This document shows positions 1 through 5,713 of a stretch of DNA of 16,254 bases, in pieces (the stretch's first letter is position 1; each line of letters starts with the position of its first letter). Made by a program: the position numbers and the translations under genes. Origin of the DNA: Methanobacteriota archaeon (GTDB lineage: Archaea; Halobacteriota; Methanosarcinia; Methanosarcinales; Methanoperedenaceae); contig JAHIFK010000212.1 in assembly GCA_018900975.1 (NCBI GenBank), positions 1 through 16,254 of the forward strand, in the 5' to 3' direction. The notes beneath the pieces were generated by a model. It was not told the DNA's origin. It did no database searches and saw only the letters and a list, made by a program, of their open reading frames with translations.

Positions 1-413
1 GTCAGTTCCTCCACAGGTGCGCCAATTTCCCCCTCAAGCCAGCGCAGGAATCCCTTTATCTCCGAGTTCTTCTTCTTATTCATCTCTATCATCCGCTCGG
101 CAAGATAAGCGAGCAGGTCGTGCACCACATCGCTCTCTTCAGGCGCAGCGGAAAGGCGCGCGTTAATGAATTCAAGGATTTTTAGACTGTCCGGAGCCGT
201 GCTAAGAGAAGCGGCCGTCTGGACAGGATGAACAGGATTTACAGGATTTGCAGCCGTGTTTATCCTGTCGATCCTGTTAATCCTGTCTAAATCCTCAGCG
301 CCCGGCGCGCCCACAAACTCATAGTACAGCGCCTTCGCCTGCTCCACAAGCGCGGCGCGCCGGTCGGGAGGCGTGGTGAAGGAGATGGAGGCACAGAGAA
401 TAATTTCTCTGTG
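1..413 (-). pseudogene. Partial restriction-modification-like protein, broken at its upstream end
   Basis: A minus-strand reading frame is open from position 413 to the left edge and continues outside the window. Recognisable pieces are RRAALVEQAKALYYEFVG (about 360-307), LKILEFINARLSAAPEESD, and EIKGFLRWLEGEIGAPVEEL near the edge. The last piece resembles the C-terminal region of large Eco57I/type IIG-like DNA methylase-nucleases (COG1002), where a GFLxWLExEIGA motif is common; this is family recall and not certain. No ATG precedes these pieces. A GTG at 347 is the only reasonable internal start, and an in-frame stop lies at 416-414. The upstream part of the gene seems to have been lost or separated by the repeat at 391-414. 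A 66-bp palindromic repeat sits in frame inside the coding sequence and encodes DRINRIDRIN followed by NPVNPVHPV. It is probably a degraded or rearranged gene, but a short intact protein cannot be excluded. Confidence 0.45.
222..287. repeat. Imperfect palindrome built of AGGATNNACAGGAT units
   Basis: The left arm 222-247 and the right arm 262-287 are reverse complements over 26 nt with three mismatches, around a 14-nt loop. Each arm is three tandem copies of an ACAGGAT-like 7-mer spaced by two nucleotides. The element keeps the minus-strand frame open, giving the low-complexity strings DRINRIDRIN and NPVNPVHPV. From memory, similar CAGGAT/ATCCTG repeats are dispersed in many archaeal and bacterial genomes. 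It is best read as a small mobile or dispersed repeat inserted in a linker region. Confidence 0.75.
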
Positions 414-431
414 CTATCCGCGCCTCTGTGG
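391..431. repeat. CACAGAG/CTCTGTG hairpin of a dispersed intergenic repeat
   Basis: GCACAGAGAA (391-400) and TTCTCTGTGC (405-414) form a perfect 10-bp inverted repeat with a TAAT loop. A further CTCTGTGG copy follows at 424-431. Strings of CTCTGTG followed by GGTTAAT or GGCTAAT are, as I recall them, common dispersed repeats in environmental archaea and bacteria. Here the hairpin coincides with the end of the open minus-strand frame, so it may mark the breakpoint that truncated the restriction-modification-like gene. It could also act as a terminator-like hairpin, although no T-run follows. Confidence 0.55.
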
Positions 432-480
432 CTAATAAATGTCAAAACCAGACTATTTTACAGTCCCGTTTCGATGCTCT

Positions 481-490
481 TATCTATAAT
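481..490 (+). promoter_or_regulatory. Probable TATA box for mqnE, leaderless start
   Basis: TATCTATAAT is centred about 25-26 nt before the ATG at 511. That is the archaeal box A to transcription-start distance, and no Shine-Dalgarno sequence lies between. The layout suggests that transcription begins at or next to the start codon, giving a leaderless mRNA. This is inferred from spacing only. Confidence 0.4.
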
Positions 491-510
491 CCAAATAAAA
501 CTGGCATAAG

Positions 511-1605
511 ATGGACGAAATATCCCCCTTAATAGAAAAAGTAAATGCAAAAGAAGACCTCTCCTTCGACGACGGCATGCTCCTTATGTCCTCAAAAAAC
601 CTCCCCCTCATAGGAGCGCTTGCCGACCACGTCCGAAAAAACACAGTCGGCGACAGGGTAATGTTCGTTTCCAACTGCCATATAAACTACTCCAACGTCT
701 GCGCCTCAAAATGCAAATTCTGCGCGTATTTCAGGGAAGAGGGGCAGAACGGGGCGTTCACCCTGAGTATTGATGAAATAATGGAAAAGGCAGAAAACGC
801 CTCAAAAATGGGCGCGACAGAGCTTCATATCGTGGGTTCACTGAACCCGAAACTTCCTTTTGAATATTACGAGGTATTGCTTTTGAGGCTTCATGAAAAA
901 TATCCTGCGATGTCGTTGAAGGCATACACAGCGGTCGAGATCGCACATCTTGCAAAAACGACAGGAATGAGTGCGAAAGAGGTGCTTATGCGCCTCAAAA
1001 AAGCAGGGCTCACAGGTCTTCCTGGCGGGGGTGGTGAGATATTCAACGAAGAAACACGTAAAAAAGTCTGCCCTGATAAAATAAGCGGTGAGCGCTGGCT
1101 TGAGGTCATGGAGACCGCGCACTCTCTTGGAATAAAAAGCAATGCCACCATGCTCTATGGTCACATCGAGACACCACAGGACATTATCGACCATATCCTG
1201 AGGATACGTGAAACCCAGAAAAAGACAGGCGGTTTCCAGGCATTTATCCCTCTCAAGTTCCATCCTGATAACACAGAGCTTCAAAAAAAAGGAATTGTAA
1301 AGTTCGGTCCCACAGGATTTGACGACCTTAAGATAATCGCAGTGTCGCGCCTTCTACTGAATGGGTATGTCAATAACATCAAGACATACTGGGTCATGGC
1401 AGGTGAGAAGATGGCTCAGATCGCGCTTCACTATGGCGCCAACGACATAGACGGCACCGTAATGGAAGAGCGCATCACCCATGCTGCAGGCGGCGCAACG
1501 CCTGAGTACATGCCAAAAGAGAGGCTTATCCACCTGATACGGAACGCAGGCAGGATACCAGTAGAAAGGACTACCAATTACGAAGTGATAAGGGAGTATA
1601 AATAA
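511..1605 (+). CDS. mqnE: Aminofutalosine synthase MqnE (radical SAM)
   Basis: This radical SAM enzyme joins the enolpyruvyl group of 3-(1-carboxyvinyl)oxybenzoate to SAM to make aminofutalosine, an early cytosolic step of the futalosine route to menaquinone. The cluster-binding cysteines are C64, C68 and C71 in NVCASKCKFCAYF, the CX3CX2C pattern. Other family blocks are ELHIVGSLNP (about 104-113), LPGGGGEIF (170-178), NATMLYGHIETP, GGFQAFIPLKFHP and the C-terminal THAAGG region. LPGGGGEIF and the tyrosine-containing CAYF separate it from MqnC, and the whole reads as MqnE rather than CofH. At 364 aa it is full length. The ATG at 511 is the first codon of the recognisable N-terminus. No other mqn gene is in the window, so the rest of the pathway must lie elsewhere. 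It stands alone on the plus strand. Confidence 0.9.
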   Translation: MDEISPLIEKVNAKEDLSFDDGMLLMSSKNLPLIGALADHVRKNTVGDRVMFVSNCHINYSNVCASKCKFCAYFREEGQNGAFTLSIDEIMEKAENASKMGATELHIVGSLNPKLPFEYYEVLLLRLHEKYPAMSLKAYTAVEIAHLAKTTGMSAKEVLMRLKKAGLTGLPGGGGEIFNEETRKKVCPDKISGERWLEVMETAHSLGIKSNATMLYGHIETPQDIIDHILRIRETQKKTGGFQAFIPLKFHPDNTELQKKGIVKFGPTGFDDLKIIAVSRLLLNGYVNNIKTYWVMAGEKMAQIALHYGANDIDGTVMEERITHAAGGATPEYMPKERLIHLIRNAGRIPVERTTNYEVIREYK

Positions 1606-1643
1606 CCACACGGATGTAACATTTCTAAAATTAAAATCTCATA

Positions 1644-1692
1644 ATTAAAGTAATCTCAAATCGTTCGTATTTAACCGAAAGATTAAAGTAAT
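1644..1692 (+). promoter_or_regulatory. Pair of 11-bp direct repeats ahead of the regulator gene
   Basis: ATTAAAGTAAT occurs at 1644-1654 and again, identically, at 1682-1692, 38 nt apart in the 118-nt gap before the winged-helix gene at 1724. Between them lies CGTATTTAAC (1667-1676), a possible box A. Repeats flanking a promoter suggest an operator, perhaps autoregulatory. The stretch is AT-rich, so chance similarity remains possible. Confidence 0.25.
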
Positions 1693-1723
1693 AGTGGGAC
1701 GTTAATATATATTGGGAGTCAAT

Positions 1724-2095
1724 ATGAAAACCCTACAAATAGATCAGTTAGACGAAAAAGACGAAGAAATCGCAGATGCACTTATTTCTTTAGGTATGAG
1801 TAGAAATGTTGCAATGGCATTGAGCTACCTTCAGAATACGAATGCAGCCAAATCAGTAGACCTTGAAAGAGCAGCAAGATTGCGCCAGCCTGAAGTCAGT
1901 ATTGCTATGAGGCAGTTGAAAGAACGCGGCTGGATCAGTGAGCGTGATGAGAAAAAGCCCGGAAAAGGCAGACCAAATAAAATCTACTCACTCAAAGTAG
2001 ATTTTGGTGAAATAATCGCCCAACTTGAGAAACAGCAAAGAACGTCGGCTGACGAACTATATGCAAAGATCGAAAAATTGAAGGAATTGGGATAA
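1724..2095 (+). CDS. Winged-helix transcriptional regulator (ArsR/TrmB-like)
   Basis: This 123-residue DNA-binding protein belongs to a small group of archaeal winged-helix regulators, usually annotated ArsR- or TrmB-like in Methanosarcinales (from memory). The region of residues 20-85 fits the fold: SRNVAMALSYLQ (helix 1), AKSVDLERAARL (helix 2), RQPEVSIAMRQLKERGWI (recognition helix), then the basic wing EKKPGKGRPNKIYSL. The C-terminal third, EIIAQLEKQQRTSADELYAKIEKLKEL, is a probable coiled-coil dimerisation helix. I chose the ATG at 1724 because GGGAG lies 5 nt before it; the in-frame TTG at 1712 would place that site inside the gene. No metal-binding cysteines are present. Its target is unknown. 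The gene may control itself through the repeats upstream, and nothing ties it functionally to mqnE. Confidence 0.75.
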   Translation: MKTLQIDQLDEKDEEIADALISLGMSRNVAMALSYLQNTNAAKSVDLERAARLRQPEVSIAMRQLKERGWISERDEKKPGKGRPNKIYSLKVDFGEIIAQLEKQQRTSADELYAKIEKLKELG

Positions 2096-2225
2096 ATTAA
2101 CCTTATTCTTTCTTTATCCTATATACTGAAAATATCCCAGAACGCCCGCGCCATTAGAATTGTAAAGTCCAGCGAAATCATCTGCAATATTGGGGAAGTC
2201 CTGATTTAGATATTTTGTACGCAAA

Positions 2226-2930
2226 TCAAACCCTTATCATCTCAGCTTTCAACTTCTCCACAAGCTCTTTTTTGATTGTTGAATTGCGGTCTCCACCGCA
2301 AACGCAGCCTCTTACCCCTATAATGTCCGGTGAAATTCTGTTCAAGGCAGGGATATTCTCAAATTTTATCGTTCCTGCAATGGCTGTTTGAAGCCCCAGG
2401 CTTCTTGCTCTTGACACGAACATTGTCAGGTCATCCGATGAGAGAAAATCAAACGTGGAGCGCCCATCCTTGATACCTGTATCCATCATGACAACATCCA
2501 CACCTGCCTTCATCCCTATCGCTGGAAGCTCCATTATTGGGATGGAACCTATTCTCCTGAAATCCGAGTAACCTGAAGCAACTACTTTTTTATTCTTATC
2601 ATAATCTTTTACTGAACGAACGATATTGACAAGCATATCAAGCGCCTGCTCTTTTGTCTTTATATCATACAATCCGACCTTGATGTAGTCAGCCCCGGCG
2701 ACGGCCGCGCCCAGGGCAGCCAGCGACGCAGTTCCGGGTTTGTAATTAAAATCGCCAATTGTAGCACTCACAGGAACAGAGCCAGCCGCTTTTTTGACAG
2801 CCTGTATCATCCAGGGAAAATTCGCGCCAAGAGAGCCTTCTTTCGGGTTCTTCACATCAATGATGTCGGCTCCCGCTATCTTGCAGATGTTCGCTTCTTC
2901 TACGTTAATAGGACTTACTAGTAACTTCAT
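2226..2930 (-). CDS. mfnB: (5-formylfuran-3-yl)methyl phosphate synthase MfnB
   Basis: MfnB condenses two glyceraldehyde-3-phosphate molecules into 4-(hydroxymethyl)-2-furancarboxaldehyde phosphate, the first step of methanofuran synthesis, in the cytosol. The 234-residue length and TIM-barrel blocks match the family (former DUF556): MKLLVSPINVEEA, ADIIDVKNPKEGSLGANFPW (the Schiff-base lysine is expected in this DVKNPKEG block), VSATIGDF, GADYIKVGLYD, VVASGYSD, VVMMDTGIKDGRS, TAIAGTIK and the C-terminal IGVRGCVCGG. I chose the ATG at 2930 because it gives the standard N-terminus; a TTG three codons upstream is less likely. No clear Shine-Dalgarno sequence is visible. The gene has no partner on its strand, and the regions on both sides hold only remnants. 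Confidence 0.92.
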   Translation of the reverse strand: MKLLVSPINVEEANICKIAGADIIDVKNPKEGSLGANFPWMIQAVKKAAGSVPVSATIGDFNYKPGTASLAALGAAVAGADYIKVGLYDIKTKEQALDMLVNIVRSVKDYDKNKKVVASGYSDFRRIGSIPIMELPAIGMKAGVDVVMMDTGIKDGRSTFDFLSSDDLTMFVSRARSLGLQTAIAGTIKFENIPALNRISPDIIGVRGCVCGGDRNSTIKKELVEKLKAEMIRV

Positions 2931-3018
2931 AATCAATAATCAGATAGATGCACTAATACATTTATGTTTCGAATTTGTATGCTGAAAAAGTTTTTTTTTA
3001 TGGATTCAATTTCACTAA

Positions 3019-3222
3019 ATTCACCCGTTTCGAGAGAAAAACATAATTGCTGTATTAGAAAGGATTAGAGTAAGACTTGAATCTTATGTGACCAAACTTG
3101 TTGGGGATCCGGGCTATAAGATGCGGGTGGGTGAATATAGGGTTATAATGGATCTCGATAATAAAATACTTAGAATATTAATTTTAAAAGTTGGACGCAG
3201 GAAAAAGATATATGGTAGATAG
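3019..3222 (+). pseudogene. RelE/ParE-type toxin gene remnant
   Basis: The frame 3019-3222, closed by TAG, encodes LERIRVRLESY, then TKLVGDPGYKMRVGEYRVIM, then DLDNKILRILILKVGRRKK and IYGR. This matches the C-terminal two thirds of archaeal RelE-family mRNA interferases, whose typical ending is LxGxxGYRxRVGDYRVIxDI followed by LxVGHRKxIY. There is no start codon in frame, a TAA stands at 3016-3018, and the N-terminal helix of about 20-25 residues is missing. A reading from the ATG at 3000 (MDSISLNSPVSREK) lies in another frame, which suggests a frameshift near 3043. The usual His of the GHRK block is Arg here. No antitoxin gene is visible upstream; the preceding 80 nt hold only a T9 run at 2991-2999. 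It is probably a dead toxin-antitoxin module. Confidence 0.65.
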
Positions 3223-3251
3223 TCGAAAACTGGTTTAGTATGGAGAAAGAA

Positions 3252-3953
3252 ATGTTTCGAATTATTTTCGTGCTGGATATCCTTAACGGTACTGCGGTAC
3301 ACGCAGTCAGGGGCGAAAGGTCAAAATACAAGCCAGTTACTGGGAGCAGGGTATGCGATTCATCATCTCCGCTTGATCTAATATCCGCGGTGTCTCCACG
3401 CGAGGTCTATATCGCAGACCTTGACAGGCTTTTGCATCAGGGAGATAATTTTGAACTGATCAAAGAAATTTCAGATAGAACGAGAACGATGGCGGATATC
3501 GGACCAGAAAGCATGAACGATGTGAAAAAATGCGAAATGATTGCCGATACTGTCATCCTTGGCACAGAAACAGCTTCATTTGACCTGATAGAAACAGCAG
3601 CCATTCGGTTCCCTGGCAGGATCAACGTAAGCATCGACATGAAGAACGGGAAGGTGCTTGCCAGGGACAGGAATCTGGAAATAGAACCTTTAGAACTTGT
3701 AAGAAAGTTAAATGATCATAATATAAGAGATATTATCATCCTTGATCTCGCCAGGGTCGGGACAGGCGCCGGAATAGATTTGGATCTTTTAATGGGCATA
3801 GCTGCCGCATCATCGCACGATGTGCTTGTGGGCGGTGGGATAAAGGACATGGACGACATCAAAGCCCTTGAACAGATAGGCATAAGCGGCGCACTTGTCG
3901 CAACAGCAGTGCACAGCGGGAAAATACCTGCTGACCTCATCAGGAAGAAATAA
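3252..3953 (+). CDS. HisA/HisF-related TIM-barrel protein of unknown role (hisAF_rel type)
   Basis: This protein of 233 residues resembles HisA, the histidine-pathway ProFAR isomerase, but belongs to the separate archaeal group modelled as hisA/hisF-related (TIGR00734, from memory). The two catalytic aspartates of HisA appear to be kept: D9 in FVLDILNG and the Asp of INVSIDMKNGKV. The C-terminal phosphate-binding segments are also recognisable in LVGGGIKDMDDI and GALVATAVHSG. I start it at the ATG at 3252, because GGAG (3242-3245) lies 6 nt before it and the protein then begins MFRIIFVLD as in relatives; the ATG at 3240 would overlap that site. Members occur in organisms with tetrahydromethanopterin/methanofuran C1 chemistry, and here it lies near mfnB, although the RelE remnant separates the two. 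I know of no established reaction; HisA activity itself is possible but less likely. Confidence 0.75.
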   Translation: MFRIIFVLDILNGTAVHAVRGERSKYKPVTGSRVCDSSSPLDLISAVSPREVYIADLDRLLHQGDNFELIKEISDRTRTMADIGPESMNDVKKCEMIADTVILGTETASFDLIETAAIRFPGRINVSIDMKNGKVLARDRNLEIEPLELVRKLNDHNIRDIIILDLARVGTGAGIDLDLLMGIAAASSHDVLVGGGIKDMDDIKALEQIGISGALVATAVHSGKIPADLIRKK

Positions 3954-3974
3954 ACAACACAATTCCTGATAATT

Positions 3975-4544
3975 TCACTTTTTCCGCATCGTTTCCAGCT
4001 TTTTCTGCATGATCATCTTAAGATCATTTATCTTTCCCTTTTTTGCGCTAATAGGCGCTATCGTGTCAAGCCACTGTTTCCATGGCGGCATCATACCCAG
4101 CCTTTGCACGATCCCATTAAGTGTTTCGTCCACATCCCTGATCTTATCTATCTTGTTCGCTGCAACGATCACATCTATATTCATCTCATGCAGGAACTCA
4201 AACAGCTCAACCTCCACAGGTATCTCGTTCCTGCTGTTCCATCGGTCAACTATCTCTGCGAACGATGATGCATTCACCACCATCACAGCAAAGGCGATAT
4301 TCCCGGCATTGTCCTCTATGTAGTGGACGATGTTGTTCTTGATGGCATCCATACTCTCGTCGCTTATCCCGCTCATGAACCCGAAGCCCGGCATATCAGT
4401 TATCTGGAGGTCCTGATAAGGGATCTGCAGCGGTTTGCGGGTCACGCCAGGGCGCCTGCCAGTGCGAAGTTTTTTACCGGTGAGCGCGCTGATCAGAGTG
4501 GACTTGCCAACGTTGGAGCGCCCAACGAAGATTATCTCTTTCAT
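3975..4544 (-). CDS. engB: Ribosome-biogenesis-type GTPase EngB (YihA/YsxC)
   Basis: EngB is a small TRAFAC-class GTPase; in bacteria it is required for large-subunit assembly, and archaeal members are presumed similar. All GTPase motifs are visible in the 189 residues: G1 GRSNVGKSTL (about 8-17), the G2 region RPGVTRKP, G3 DMPGFGFM, G4 AANKIDK and G5 ISAKKG near the C-terminus. The length is that of a plain EngB domain without extensions. The ATG at 4544 overlaps the stop of the AlbA_2 gene in ATGA, so the two should be translationally coupled. The gene ends 21 nt from the convergent HisA-like gene. A housekeeping gene at the tail of what looks like an accessory operon is unusual. Confidence 0.9.
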   Translation of the reverse strand: MKEIIFVGRSNVGKSTLISALTGKKLRTGRRPGVTRKPLQIPYQDLQITDMPGFGFMSGISDESMDAIKNNIVHYIEDNAGNIAFAVMVVNASSFAEIVDRWNSRNEIPVEVELFEFLHEMNIDVIVAANKIDKIRDVDETLNGIVQRLGMMPPWKQWLDTIAPISAKKGKINDLKMIMQKKLETMRKK

Positions 4545-5713
4545 TTTCCAACGTTCCTATAAAAAATGACCTTAAACTGTTCGGCTTCTGTTTCGTTGAA
4601 AAAATCCACCTTAATCTCAGCCTTCTTGCATTCACTGAGAATTCTCTGAACACCTGTACCTATCCCACGATATGGCATTCCTGCAAGATCTTTGAGTATA
4701 GAAACTAAAATTGGATTTCTTTCTATGTGTATTCCCATCTTAATTGATTCAACACTGACGGTATTGGGTAATGTCCCTGCACTTATAATTTCGACCCGGT
4801 TTTCAAAAATGAAAATCCGTATATTACTTGATAAAAAATAATTACGATGAACTATCGCATTAATAAGAGCCTCTTCTAATGCCTCTTTAGGAATTTCAAG
4901 AATGCCTGTAGTATCAAAGTGCTGGTTTTTCTGCAACTTTCTCAAATTGTTTATAAAGAATAACATTCCAGCATCGAACATCATAGGGATATTCCCACTT
5001 ATGTCCCTACTATCCCGATATTCATTTCCTGCTGGCGAATCGCCGTAGAATGAAACTGCTTTTATTACAAATTGCGGTCTCTTTTCTTGTGGCTTTTTGC
5101 CAAACATTAAAAGGCCTGCAAGTGTCAATTTTCCATTTGCCAGCAATTTCAAGTTTGACATGACATTTTCAACTGGAATCTTGAGATTTTCGAATTTTTC
5201 ACCTGTCCTGCGTTCGTAAAAGGATTTGAACAATTCAAGGTCAATATCTCCTAAATCCGTATTATCCACAGTCATTTCATCTGCATAAAGGTGTCCTGAA
5301 GACTGAAGCAATCTCTGGATTTCTTCTCGTTTAGCTCTTCTTTTATCTGATCCAACCTTTACCCAGATATCCTTTCCATTTGCTATGTAAGGCTTGTTTG
5401 TTCCCATTGGAACATTAATATGAATCACAATTTTATCCATGTATTTTGTGTTTTGGGTAGTTACACTAACTTGTGGGTCAATTTTTTGAGAACATGTATT
5501 AGATATCCATTGATTTAGTTTTTGTATTTCTTCTTTTGACAATCCCGTAACGTCACCGTTATTAGCCACTCCTACCAATATGTTGCCCCCGTTTGAATTG
5601 CTGAAAGCACATATCTCCGCTGCTAAGGAATCAATACTATCAAATCGCTCTTTGAACTGGGTCTGTGAATCTTCCCCTTTTTCAATTAGCTCTATAAGTT
5701 CTAAAGTATCCAT
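4541..5713 (-). CDS. AlbA_2 (Schlafen-like) domain protein with C-terminal HATPase_c_4-type region
   Basis: This protein of 390 residues has the layout of COG2865 proteins, often annotated as transcriptional regulators or ATP-binding proteins. The N-terminal AlbA_2/Schlafen AlbA domain covers about residues 8-125, with the marks TQFKERFD, LAAEICAFSNSNGGNILVGV and NNGDVTGL. A middle part (about 140-225) contains LTLAGLLMFGKKPQ. The C-terminal part has EALEEALINAIVHRNYF and RVEIISAGTLPN (the HATPase_c_4 type) and ends near GIGTGVQRIL. Its ATG lies inside the last codons of the PHP-ATPase gene, a 13-nt overlap, with AGGAGA 10 nt upstream, so the pair is translated together. Schlafen-type domains can be nucleases or nucleic-acid binders; which applies here is not shown. 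Given the partner, a role in defence or tRNA/RNA processing is my inference. A plain regulator is the alternative. Confidence 0.8.
   Translation of the reverse strand: MDTLELIELIEKGEDSQTQFKERFDSIDSLAAEICAFSNSNGGNILVGVANNGDVTGLSKEEIQKLNQWISNTCSQKIDPQVSVTTQNTKYMDKIVIHINVPMGTNKPYIANGKDIWVKVGSDKRRAKREEIQRLLQSSGHLYADEMTVDNTDLGDIDLELFKSFYERRTGEKFENLKIPVENVMSNLKLLANGKLTLAGLLMFGKKPQEKRPQFVIKAVSFYGDSPAGNEYRDSRDISGNIPMMFDAGMLFFINNLRKLQKNQHFDTTGILEIPKEALEEALINAIVHRNYFLSSNIRIFIFENRVEIISAGTLPNTVSVESIKMGIHIERNPILVSILKDLAGMPYRGIGTGVQRILSECKKAEIKVDFFNETEAEQFKVIFYRNVGK

Noticed and set aside
222..287. CRISPR-like short array
   Set aside because: Units are 7-9 nt and arranged as one palindrome, with no spacers of regular length.
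838..1284. 148-codon minus-strand frame opposite mqnE
   Set aside because: It lies wholly within the recognised mqnE gene, has no family features, and is a composition shadow.
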